Shown in pieces: positions 20,538-31,855 of a stretch of DNA of 64,000 nt; the first letter of the stretch is position 1, and every line of letters starts with the position of its first letter. The notes beneath the pieces were generated by a model, which worked only from the letters and a program-made list of their open reading frames with translations, was not told the origin of the DNA and made no database searches. This DNA comes from Fonsecaea monophora (taxonomy: Eukaryota > Ascomycota > Eurotiomycetes > Chaetothyriales > Herpotrichiellaceae). The position numbers were made by a program, and so were the translations under genes. The DNA is taken from contig NW_019173975.1 in the NCBI RefSeq assembly GCF_001642475.1, positions 202,014-266,013 on the forward strand, read 5' to 3'.

Positions 20538-22535
20538 TCAATATAGAACATGTCGCCGAGGAAATCCCGAGAAACCCTCTGTGTGATCCTGAGACACATG
20601 ACGATTCCATGGAGATAATTCCTGGCAATCATGAAACAAGGAATTGTCCATTCGTACGTTGCGTATTTGCCGGCCTTCGACCGAGTCATGCGCCCAATGT
20701 CGATCTGCAGCGCTGTCCGCCAATAGTTCACACGAGAAGCCTTCTATGTCTCGTACCGATGTTTCAACACCGGCTTCGTACCAGGGAGACTGACGATCGG
20801 CCATGGTGCCCGATTGCGCCAGCGCCAACTCAGTTCCCAGTCGCAATAGTTCTGTGTCGAACTCATCTAACTCGTATGTGTCCGCATTAGTAGTATGAAG
20901 TGCCTTGCTCTCACCGATGCAGTTTCCGGCGACAGCGGGCATCGCTGGTAAAAGACGTAACTCGGGATGAGCGTCTGCATGAAGAGAGACCTGGCCGTCG
21001 CCAAGTCGAACTTCCGAGTCGTCAACATGGCAAGATGGTCCTGGCCTCCCTACAAAGTCATTCCCAAAACCTTGACAGTGGTAGTCAGGGCTAACAAGCT
21101 GCTTTATGGTCGCAGACTCCCGGGACGGGCTTCGATCAATATCTTGCTCGCCCTCGCCACCCTTGTTTGAATACGGAAGCACTCGGTTGTGGTTCAAATC
21201 CGGTCCGCTCGGATGCTCCGATCTCACACCGCTGCAACCCTCTGCAGTATGATACAGGTTCTGTGGGTGCCATGGCATGGTTGGACGAGGCGAGTCTCGC
21301 TTTTCCATCGATGTGGCCAGAATGGACATATGTGATTGACTGGTCGAGGCTTGGACATCGCCCGTGATGTCGATATCATGATGACAAGCACCCTCGATGC
21401 CGGTCAGGTCTGTAGCCACCTGGATGGCTAGCCTCTTCAAGTCATTCAATGAGTAATGTCTCCGCGGTCCGTGGGAAAATTCGTCGACTCCATGTAAGAG
21501 TGCGTCGGTCGTGAACTTTTCCAGGAAGCCTTCACTATCGGAGCTCGTCGGACGAATCGGTACGGAGGCAATTGGGCTGTGGGCTTTGCGGAAACGTTTG
21601 CTTTCTGGTGTGTTTGACTGTACAACTGGACTCAATCGTTGGCGCATCAATGATACTCGGTCCTGTGACGGAGAGGCAGTTTGTGAGATGTGAAATTCCA
21701 CCGAGGGCGGGGTACCTGAATATCGTCTTTCACGTCTTAACCCTGTCGATCGAGTAAAGAAGTCTGCTATCTCATAGTGTGGCGACGTGACCCTTTTGTT
21801 TCTCGACTTCTGCTCCTCTGACTTTGGAAAGCGTGCCTCGTTGTCCTGTCTTTTCCTCTTGAGAAATGCCATCTTCGAGAAGGTCAGATCTGGCAGTCCC
21901 CTCTTCCCGGCGTCACCGGAAGTTTTTGCTTTAGTAAGAAAACCTGGTCCAGTCTTGGAGTTGAGGGTTAATCTCTCGCTGGCCACGTTTGGTGCCTGAA
22001 AATCATGACTGAGCAGGGCCGCTGACTTTTTCTTGACCCTCTTCGAAGGGTTTTGAATTGCATCCTTGTACTCGTATCTGTCGGGTCTGGTTTTGTGCCT
22101 GAGCTTCCTGGCATACTTCTCACCCGCATCCGGTACTTTTTTCTCTCCCACCCTGGTTGTACTGTCCTTCCCGTATATGAGACTTGGGCAGTCAGACGGC
22201 GGGCCAAGCTCGGCATGATCATTCTCCCTTCTCTTAAGGCGACCCTGCTCTCTTGTCTTTCCGTGCCGACCCTCGTGGCTGACTCCAATTTGTTTTGCGC
22301 TCAACAGTTGTAAGACCGGGCCCCGATTCCGTAGGGTCTCTGTCAAAATCCACATCAGCAATGTTGCACCGCAGCTCGCTCCATCTCAAAGTTGGCCTTG
22401 GCCCCTCACATGGTGACAAGGTGTAATTGGATACATGCCTTCCTGGTCGAGGTCAATTGAGCCTTGTTCCACATTTAGTAGCCATTGTTGCACATCTTCG
22501 GAGACGAACAGCACTGGTTGTCCAAGGCAAGACAT
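20538..22535 (-). CDS. Disordered, basic protein of unknown function
   Basis: The bulk is one open frame from about 22355 down to 20538, roughly 600 codons. A likely model has a first exon 22535-22410 (MSCLGQPVLFVSEDVQQWL...) joined in phase 0 over a 72-base intron to 22337, giving 641 residues, but the acceptor is the second of two nearby AGs. Upstream frames to 22984 also look partly coding (LPWDIFFVHEELQDEKVI), so more 5' exons are possible. The N-terminal third is Lys/Arg-rich with several nuclear-signal-like runs (KRVKKKS, KRKRQD, RNKR). The rest is Ser/Pro-rich, with a helix-like LNDLKRLAIQVATDL in the middle and another near the C-terminus. I do not recognise a family; a nuclear protein is the best guess. 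Confidence 0.55.
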
Positions 22536-25530
22536 CTGTTTGTCGAATCACGGACCGCCTTCATCTTTACCTAGACACAGACTTGTATGTGGCCCAAGAC
22601 AAACAGCGAACCTCTTCTTCAAGAATAGAAATTGACGGATGGTGACCCTGCAACGAACACCGGCCGTCCAGTGGAAAGCGCGTCCATTACCTCCCAAACA
22701 GAACTGTGCGGAAGGCGCCAGACGCTCTTGTAGGTGCAGACCGGCAGTTCAGCGCAAGACGCCCATGAGCGAATTATACTGTTCTTTGACCTGGTCGGAA
22801 ACATACCGATAGTCAAGGCTGGGGCGAAAAGGAGGCCAAATGTGGATCGTAGGCACACGTAGGGCTGACTGCAGATCATTTCTGCAGGACCCCAGTCACT
22901 CCAGTCAAGCTTACATGCGATAACCTTCTCATCTTGCAGTTCTTCATGCACAAAGAAAATGTCCCAAGGTAACGTTGCGGTCATGGAGGTCCCAGCGCAG
23001 TGAGGCCGAGAGGAGCCGGTCAGCCGCGGACACCTTGTGCTTGGGTAGGCAGTGGCAGGTCAACTCTTGGTCCTTCTACAAGCACAATAGTCCAAAATAT
23101 CTAGTCATGCTCGGTAACGGACTGGAAGACATGATGAACCCCACATTATTAGAATGTCCGGCCAAGCAATTGACGATGGGGTCATCGGACAGCGGCACAG
23201 GCGCAGGCAGGAGAGAAGTCGGTGAGGAAAGATTCCACGCCTGGTCCAATCTGTAGGTCACATTTTGGGGAGGGTATTTGGGTAATATGTCCTCTCAACC
23301 TAGGCGTCAAGTTGCAGTGGTACCAGTGGAGCGTTTTCGACTTGGAGGGGGAGGAGGGAACCCAAAATGCAAGTGTGGGTTGGTCGACATGTGCTCCAGC
23401 GAGGGGGTGTGCTAGTCCATATCGGAGGATTTCGTGCTTTTCTGCTAGTTATAGGCTTTGTGACCACGGTGGAGCCATTGTAGCGTCCAAGGCCTCGGAG
23501 CCTAGAGACTCGAGAAGAAGTTGAGGAGAGACTTGGGAATACCAATACCGGAAAACGAGGGTTTGGGTCAAGAAGGCAGCCAAGCTGTTGCTCCCTTTTT
23601 GAGAGTTTCGTCTTGCTGAATCCAGGTACTCTAGTGTCGGCGTTGTGCTCATATTTGACTTTGGCTGCAGGCTCAAGAGGCGTTGCGAGGGTCGCTAGAG
23701 CATCTTGGACGTTAGTTCCATGCGGCGGTCTTTCGTCGAGTCGACCTCCCACCACACAAACCTTTCAGACTCCCTCCAACCCCCCCAAGCCTAGGATTCC
23801 AGGATGCTAGGATCCCAAGGCACTGGCCGGCAACTGTGCCACTGATGAGGATTCAACTCCCCATCCACACACAACCATCCATCCACCCTCAATTGGCACG
23901 CCCGCTTCTCCATTTCTTTTGATGGCTCCCCGAGCAGACCCGGATGGATGCCCTCTATAAAGTTTGGTTCCTTAGCTTCAACAAAGCTGCACCAACCTTC
24001 ATCTCTTGATTCTGAGTCAGTTGAATCTGTGATCTTGGGCGCATCCACTTACGCTAGGACCGTTACCTCTCCCTCCAAATGCTCAAAAGTCGACCCATCC
24101 AAACCCCATTCAGAAAGTGCTCGTCACACAGAGGAACCCAAATTGTCCTCGAGTATCCTCTCCTCGGCCGCATCAAGGTGAACATCTTTTCCCGGAGGCG
24201 GGGTATGTCGGTGCGCAACTTTGCCAGTAGAAGTCTCTGATAAGGACATGAGGTCCAGTTCACCCAGTAGAATGCGTCGAATGATGCGGCGAAGCCCATA
24301 GTCCCGTTGGCTTTCCCGTTGATTGAGCTCGATCAATCCTGTTGCAGCCCTACCTTTGCCCAGATTCAACCAGCGGTCAAGCTCGTGGTGCCCGAACATC
24401 ACCTGCCTCTTTCTGAGACTGGTTCCCCTCCCTCCCTCCACTACAACGTCTGGTGCTGACTTGTTGGCCACAGTCCAACACCGCCTAACGAATCGTTCTC
24501 AGAACCTCTGAGAGCCGAAGATAAAAAGCTGCCATGGTGATCTTGCCGGATGGTTTCTCGACCTTCGAAAGAGACCGCTTTGCCTCGAGGGTTTGGAAAA
24601 CTTGTCATCGAAGCAACCAAGTAAATAGGCTTTCTGCCCATAGGGCTGATATGCAACTTGAGCGGTTGATAGAGACCTGCTATATCGTAGTTCCAGGCAA
24701 TAAAAGGTGTCCTGCGCCAATGACTCTGTCCACCGAACAGGGCTTCCACTGTGCTGGGAGATCTCCTTGTTGGATAGGCCCACTGTTAGCCGTTCTTCCT
24801 TTGCTTTTTCGGGTCCACCGTATCAGCAGTGCCTCGACACCACCCCTCGTATTGCACGATCTTTCAACTGTCCTGACATCACCCTATCACAAGGAGTTTG
24901 CGAGTGCACCAGAGCGAGTGATTGTTGTACTCCACTCCAGCATTTTGCTTTGGATCCGGAAGTCTTTGCGCATCGAACTTTCAGGAAGTCATCTTCGCAT
25001 CAACGGCTGCCCGCAAGTAGATTGTATTCGTCAGAGAGATTCGGTACCAACATCCCCGTATGCGCGGGGGACAGGTTCTCGCTCCTTCTGAGAATTGGGT
25101 GCCGCTATACTTCCCAGCTGTTGACCACATATAGGAGATGGGCTTTGCTTTTCCCACGTGGTACCCTCAGAAGCCTGCCGATCTTAAGTGAGGGCATCTT
25201 GCCCGCTCTGCGGATCCCACTCAACTTCCTTTGTCACTGTTTCATCCGGCGACTTCAAAGGCACAAGGAATTGTGATATCGATGCTAGTCTGTTGTTGAT
25301 TGGGGCTGAACTGCAGACGCTCTAATTGATAGATTGCATGAACCGCTGCATATTCTCGACCAATGAAATCTTCATGACAACCCAATCCTGACTATTGTCT
25401 CTTCTTCAATATCCGTGACTTTGTGCGGTGAGTTCTGGGTATCTCAGACCGCTCCCAGGGGCTTACTTTGAAGGGGGCTGAAAGTACTTTGCGACAGTAC
25501 CATCTCTGGCTGTGGCCAATCGACTGCACT
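22536..25530. other. 3-kb gene-poor region
   Basis: The first ~450 bases may hold further 5' exons of the preceding minus-strand gene. Between 23000 and 25500 long but mutually overlapping frames occur on the plus strand (24534-25091, 24707-25276) without motifs, and a 91-codon minus frame starts at an ATG at 24399. None can be tied to a family. The last 200 bases should hold the promoter of the RRM gene. Confidence 0.5.
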
Positions 25531-26197
25531 ATGGCGAAGCTCTTCATTGGGTATGTGCCCAAAGTCTTACAAATGCAGTTGTCCCGGTGAAAATTGACGT
25601 GATCTTTCCAACAGAGGTCTTGCCTGGCATACTACCGACGAAACATTATACGAAGGGTTCCAGCAATTCGGCAAGGTGGAGGAGGCGGTAATTGATGCGT
25701 CGATGATTTGTGAGAGGGATGGCTGATGCTGTTCAGGTTGTCGTCAAAGACCGCGACACAAATCGCAGCAGAGGCTTTGGATTTGTGCGGTTTGCGACGA
25801 AAGCGGAAGCCGACGAAGCCCTTCAGAAAATGAACAACACTGAGTGAGGAGACAGGGCAGCATTCAGATCCCTCGAGAAACTGACCTCTTGCGCAGATTC
25901 GACGGTCGTCTGATTCGAGTAGATCATGCCCAGGACAACAGGCAGGGAGGCGCGAGTCGCGGTGGTGGCTTCGCCGGAAGAGGTGGATACACAATGCCCA
26001 TGGCGCCAGGTGGTTATCAACAGCCTGGGACCCAGCCACGGAACCCGAACCCTCAGGGTTTCGGTCGCGGCGCGGCGTATCCTGCTCAATATGGGCAGTA
26101 CAATCCGCAATACCCACAACCAGGCGGTCCGTATGGAGGAGGCCAGCAGCAAGGGGGCAACAACCCCTATGGCCAGCAGGGGCCTCATCGACAATAG
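25531..26197 (+). CDS. Glycine-rich RNA-binding protein with one RRM
   Basis: Small RNA-binding protein of the hnRNP/cold-inducible (CIRBP, plant GRP) type. Four exons: 25531-25550, 25615-25687, 25737-25843, 25897-26197; 166 residues. The first exon encodes only MAKLFIG plus two bases. RNP2 is LFIGGL (residues 4-9) and RNP1 is RGFGFVRF (about 42-49). The RRM ends near residue 80 with RLIRVDHA. The tail is Gly/Gln/Pro/Tyr-rich with GGGFAGRGGY and repeated PQ/YGQ steps, typical of phase-separating RNA-binding tails. Multiple early introns inside the RRM are common for this family in Eurotiomycetes. Likely roles are mRNA stability or stress response; this is inferred from the family. Confidence 0.92.
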
Positions 26198-26361
26198 ACC
26201 AAGAAGATCGGGGACAATGACTTGATTGTGCAAAGATACCCACGAAGTCCATCCACTGATTGAACCAAGCTGTTGGTCGGAAACCGCACCGCTGAGTTCC
26301 AATTCGAATGCATTGAGATCACATCACCAGAAATATCCAAGAATGTCCATACCACAAGCAA

Positions 26362-27401
26362 TCATACTTCCTTCTCTATCTCCTCCTGCTCCTCAGTACT
26401 GTTGACTTTTCGCAAGGTATTCTCAGGTGCACACGGGCGACGCGGAAATCTATGGGGCGGAGTAAGAGCTCGCACTCGTCGCGCAAGGTCTGCGATATGT
26501 TCGTCATGGCTGTCTGGGCTCAGTTCTTTCAGGGCCTGTTCAAGATGGAGAAGGTACTCTCTATTCTCCCCACTTGGACCGATACTGGCGTTGATCGTTT
26601 CTGCAACTTCATCCGGCGGCAAAGCACCCAAGAACTGAGGGTTGTCAGGCATACCGATATAGACCAGGCAATGCAGATCTGCAAGCGAAGTGTCCGCAGG
26701 GTGAAAGGGAGTGTATTGAATGCTGTATCCATTTCTGCCCCGAGGTCAACAAGCAATTTGGAAGCGGTCAAGACGGCATACATTTCGCGAATATCGAGGT
26801 ACTCTTGAACTTCCTTGACTCTTGATGGTATGATATGATAAGCGACGCCCCAAACCACGTCCCCTTCCGTATGGCGTTGCTGATGGTTGTCAGTCACACA
26901 CGAAGGATGACGTTTACGCTAGGGCTGAGGTGTATGTCGTACAGGGTCGTCAAGCGTTTCCCAAAAAGACCTCTCAATCAACGTGACCACTCTTCCTGGG
27001 GCGTCAGGGGTTCCACGATGGTCCTCGCTGGGGTGCTTGCTCAACAAACGTGAGTTGATCGGTACGCGAGAGACACCTACCTTGCCTGGGTGAACGAACT
27101 CTGTTAGCTAGTGGTTGACTTGTGCTAGGTTGGTACAATGCGTCCTACCTGCCAGAAGCGTCGAACGTAACCTTTGATATACCCTGGAATCCGCTGATCT
27201 AAAGGGCATGAACTCTGGTCTGCAAGGATGCTGAGACAGCACTCAGTTCTTACCAAAATGTGGTGGAGGTTTCCATATCAGGCTCCTATTGATCGAGAGC
27301 ATTCAATCAGTCGTCGCGGCCATGATGATGAAGCGAGTGAGGGACAATCTAGCTCACCCATAGCCAAAGAGCCAGAAGTCTTGAGTGTGAACGGGACTCA
27401 T
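26362..27401 (-). CDS. ChaC-type glutathione-specific gamma-glutamylcyclotransferase
   Basis: Would cleave glutathione to 5-oxoproline and Cys-Gly in the cytosol. Six exons on the minus strand: 27401-27358, 27285-27254, 27198-27149, 27035-26943, 26879-26782, 26734-26362; 229 residues. Every junction keeps frame and rebuilds a family motif: FGYGSLIW, PPPHFDQRIPGYIKG, RRFWQ, EDHRGTPDAPGRVVTL, GVAYHI, EYLDIREINGYS and GMPDNPQFLG. The Glu in YLDIRE corresponds to the catalytic Glu83 of human ChaC2. The exon lengths (44, 32, 50, 93, 98 bases, then a long last exon) explain why no single long frame shows. Convergent with the RRM gene (165 bases between ends). The donor GTACGA after exon 4 is unusual; the junction is supported by the family sequence. 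Confidence 0.93.
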
Positions 27402-28705
27402 GCTGCAACACTGACTTGTGGAACGATTTTGAGCTGTGCGTCAAAGGCGAGAACAGGACTGCGGCATCGGTCGAAAAGAGGTTGCACAAGTTGGAATTCA
27501 GGTGTAACAACAGCACAGCGACTTCTGATACCAAGTCAATAGGAGTATATGTAAGCAGAGCAGAAAGAAGACGCAGAGATATATAGACTAACTCGACTAA
27601 GGAGAAGGCCGTCTCTGGATGGAAAAGAGAGGCATGGATGATGAATTTCGTCTGCATCAATGGTTGCTTTCGGGAGGATCAGAGGCGGGTTCCGTTGCTT
27701 AACGAAGCCGCCTTAGTGGCACAGACGAAGACAACGACGCAAAGCCACGCGCCCTCCAGGGGGGAGCTCCGGGCCAGCAGCTGGTGGCAGCGCGGCAACT
27801 AATTAGTTAAGCAGCTTCACCACTCAACACCACCCAAACACCATCGCTAGGTAACTTAGGCGTTCTAGGTACCTACGAAACGACCGCCTAGAGGGGCTAA
27901 ACTTCAGGCCATCTTTGTTGCACAGAGGCCCCATGGGTGGGCTACGGATCTCTCCCGACGCCTGAAGCCAGCTGGCAGATCTCATGCACACTAATACACG
28001 CTTGCTGGGTCGACTCTCAGCAGAATGACCTGGCACACAAAATAATTCAAGCTTACTCGTCCGATATCTTACTTCAAGCCATCAACACGGTGAATGTACT
28101 CGACCAAAGCAGACGGAAAAGATACCGACCGACTAAGAGGGCGTTACAAGCCCAATCGAGGGCGCGAGACTGAGCAAGATAGCGGAACCAACGGACCAAC
28201 GTCTACCACGACTGAGAGAATTATGTTAGTCATGAGTTAGTCAGGTCTGTTCGTATACAGGTGCAGTTCCGAGCTGTCAAAGGGCACCTATTGTATTATC
28301 TTGGGTGTGACGACTTTGGTCACTGGGCCGTTCGTCCAGAGGTCGTGTTTGCAGCCTTGCGATACGCCTGGCGAGCCACTCAAGCCGACCTTTTACGTTT
28401 TTGGTTACCGAGGTGAGGCTATTACTAGGACGAGGAGGTGCTCACAGATAGAAGATAGGAATAATTAGGGGGGACTGCGCCCAGAAACCAGCCCCGCCAA
28501 AGTCATTCTTTGCCTGCGCCCACCTCAGCTTGGGCACCTGAGCCCCAAGAAATCGTCATCATGCAAAGAGCCAGTTTCCCAGCTGCAACTCTTTGGTCAG
28601 CCTCACAATGACCAAATATGGATCGCTGTCTTTCTCGAACAGCGTGTGATCCTCGTCCTCTTTCAGATTGACAAGATATTGTTATCCTCCTCCAACATAT
28701 CTCTG
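27402..28705. promoter_or_regulatory. Divergent intergenic region, ChaC / PEF1
   Basis: About 1.3 kb between two genes read outwards. No supported gene. Contains taggt/ggtacctac repeats at 27848-27880 similar to those at 9504-9572. Confidence 0.5.
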
Positions 28706-29706
28706 ATGGCATACAACAGAGCCTTCAATCCGGATGCCTTGCCTGCGTACGACTACAGACCCCTCCCCCGCTTCACTCACTGACTCTCTCTGTTCATGAC
28801 AGTCACGCAGAACCTGAGCAGGCTGCGCAAGCCCTCAGTCAACTCGAAGCAAATCGCAAAGCCCTCCGTCCCAGTCCAAACCAAGCTCCTTCGAATCCGA
28901 ACGCTCAGCAGCCTCCGTTGGCCGGAGGCCGTCGTCCATCCCCAGCGGGCATCCCCCAGAATTCCTATCGACCGCCTCCCGTGCAAATAAATCCACAACA
29001 ACACCCAATAAACAATCAATATTATGGTGACAGCCAGTTTTCCCGCTTGCAATCACCTCCCCCAACAAGCTACGGCTATGCGTCTCGTCCGCCGATCGAT
29101 CCTGCAAACGCGCGACGAACTTCGCACGAAACAAATCAATATCCGTCCAGGACACCTGCACCCCAAGATCCCGACACAGTCGACTTACAGCCTCTTTTCC
29201 GTGCTGCAAATGCATCAGGCACCGGATCACTGACGACAACGGAGCTGGGTTCGGCCCTGGTGAATGCCGACTTCACCCCTTTTGATGGGCGAACCATCTC
29301 TTCCTTGATGCGCATGTTCACCAACTCCCCTCCAAACCAGTACCTAGGCCCGACCATCACCTACCAAGAGTTTGAAAACCTTTGGCGCTTTCTGGCCGCA
29401 TGGCGCGCCCTGTTCGAGAAATTTGATGAGGATAGGAGCGGCCGGATATCGCTGGCAGAGTTCTCCAAGGCGCTGACAGCGTTTGGATATCGGTTGTCCC
29501 CGCCTTTCGTCAACATTCTCTATCACACATTCAATGATCGCAGTCCCATTCAGAACCAAGGCATGAGCTTTGATCTATTTGTGCAATCGTGCATCAGCCT
29601 GAAAAGGATGACTGACGTCTTTAAGAAATACGACGACGACCGAGATGGGTATGTCACCATGAGCTTCGAGGAATTCCTCACAGAGATTCTGCGATTGCGG
29701 GACTGA
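28706..29706 (+). CDS. PEF1: Penta-EF-hand calcium-binding protein (ALG-2/peflin-like)
   Basis: Calcium sensor of the PEF family. Two exons: 28706-28746 (MAYNRAFNPDALPA) and 28803-29706, intron 56 bases with a GTACGA donor; 314 residues. The N-terminal ~145 residues are Pro/Gln/Asn-rich and disordered, as in peflin and yeast Pef1. Then EF-hands: a first degenerate loop ANASGTGSLTTTE, a canonical loop DEDRSGRISLAEF, and DDDRDGYVTMSFEEF. The remaining hands are degenerate, as usual for PEF proteins, in which the fifth hand drives dimerisation. The family acts at ER-exit sites, membrane repair and, in yeast, polar growth; role here is inferred. Without the first exon the frame lacks an ATG at the N-terminus. 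Confidence 0.88.
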
Positions 29707-31855
29707 TCCGCGAGTCTATCAAACCTGAAAGTCGCGTTTGATTCACCTTGGCTTTCCGGACTGAGAATTCGCCATCAATAGACTGTCTTTGGCATGCCTT
29801 GAACGCTTTTTGAGGTTGGCAACCCCAGAATATGTAGTGGAGTCTGCGTTTTTATGTGCAAGCACGCTGCAAACAGTACCGAGTACCCCTGGCTGGTCTC
29901 CCCGCTTCAAAAAAGCGACTATTGCAATAGTCGTGGCTCATTCTCATAGTATCGTGGCTTGTAGTGAAACGCGAACTATCCCCGAGGATTTCCTAATGAG
30001 GCTAAGAGCGAGGCCCGAAGGAAGGGAACGAGCTTCTACCACTTGCGTTCAACGGTGGTGGCGGATATGGGTGTGCAGTTCGTTTTGACTGGCAAAACGG
30101 TCGACCAGGGTCAGCATCGTCATGGGACCAAGTTCTCGAGGTCTCAATGCGAATTGTAACAATGCTGACTTGACATCAACCAGGCGAAGACAGGGCTTCA
30201 ATGTGGCCGATGTCGCCAAAGGTGCCAATCATAGCTTATACGGACTTGAACGTCGGAGTAGCTGGCTGATTGCTGGCGAGGTGGTTAATAAATCTGAGAT
30301 CGGTGGTCAAAGTGCAGAGTCCACCTGGCTTGAACCTAATCAGCTCTACTCCGCCACGTGGTGTTCTGCAGCGAAGCCTTCGAATATTCTTTGCGGAGGT
30401 TTTTAAATCGCCTGCTGTGTCTGCTCCTCGGAGGTTCCTCCTTCTTGTAGATCGGCACTTTTGTAGGCGTTAATGGAGGGAACATGAGCGCCTAAGAAAC
30501 ATCGCTCGAGGATATCAGGCAAATTCTAACAAGGTCTTCCGGGCTCAGCCTCTAAGAAGGAAGCGGGAAGTATGAACGCACGGATAGTTAGCTGATGGCG
30601 TGGTCCGACTTTGCCGATTTCCACATTAACCGCCGGCGATCACAAGTGACGGAAAAGGGCAATGAGGGAGAAGAGCTCGATACCGAAGCCCTGGCGTGAT
30701 GGGCAATGATGAAGGAGAGGGAGTCACTGTCTTTGGTGCTTCTGTGGTAGGTATCGCGTGTTCGGTTTGCTCGATAAGTCCTCCGCTCTCAAGCGATCTG
30801 TAACCCCCGTCAGCTATCGTCGATGGAGAATGGTTGGAGGTGGTCAAGGCCAAGCGCTAGAACGTTTGCTCCTGGAGACACCAGGCACATGCGGCAGTTG
30901 AGCTGGATACCCTAGAATTGGTCTAGCGAAGCGGACGCCGTTTGGGCAAAACGGAGACTTCCCACGGTTGCAGGAAAAGCCCAGTCGAAGACTCGTGGGA
31001 GGAGAGACAAGGGTGCACAACCTCTGACCCGTGATCTCTTGATCTCTTGACCCGAGTGTTGATCTTGTTTGACATTGTTTTGCGGGAATGCATGCGAAGC
31101 GAGGGCCTTTCAGTGCGACAATAGGTACCTCGTAAATGGTATGGAACCAGGGGCGTCTTCGAGACGCAGCAGATGGGTGGCAGCCGACTATCATTAATCG
31201 CGATCTTCGCTGAGTGACCACTTTGGCTCAAGCCCGTGGGTGACGCTGGCCCTAAAGGGGGGTTTTGACGGGCGTTGATGATGGAGGGGCGGGTTCCTTC
31301 TAGCTGGTGGTGCACAGCCGAGTTCTCACCAATTGCCCACTATTATTCCAGCCAGGCGTACATCAAAAGGCCCCTCGGCGTGAAGCCAGACATGCAACTC
31401 AGGATCCAACGCGCTCGCTTTGGCCAGCCTCCCCCCAGGAGCCAGAACTCCGTCGCTTCTAGCTGCTGCGCTTGTCACGTCCACCCCCGCCACAAACCAC
31501 GAGTCGGGACCCTGTCTGCACCTAGTCAACCAGAAGACGGGATAGGATCCCACCCAGTTGTTACTCCTGGTTGATCGTAGTTAGCTCGCTGCCTCCCAAG
31601 CAGTAGTACTACTACTACTCGGACTGCTACCATATTACTTCCACTACCACCATCTTAAGCCCTTCCGATTTCAAAGCTGATGTAGACAACTACCACTCTG
31701 CCACCTCCTGCACTGACACTCTCCGGCCTACAGTCCTCACCTCCTCTCGCTTGCTCTACTGTCGCTTTACTCCCGATGCGCTCCCCTCCAGCCTGATTAC
31801 AACTCTAGTTTACTTGCCCATGTATTCGGGTGTCCGCAGATGAGGCGCGTCAACC
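29707..31855. other. 2.1-kb region upstream of creB
   Basis: No coding frame that I can support. The part 31580-31855 is rich in tac/ctc pyrimidine steps, including a short (TAC)n run at 31605-31620, and an upstream ATG at 31839 opens a 44-codon frame overlapping the creB start in another phase. Confidence 0.5.

Noticed and set aside
24534..25276. Two long overlapping plus-strand frames
   Set aside because: They overlap each other in different phases, one starts without ATG, and neither shows a recognisable domain; more like chance open sequence.
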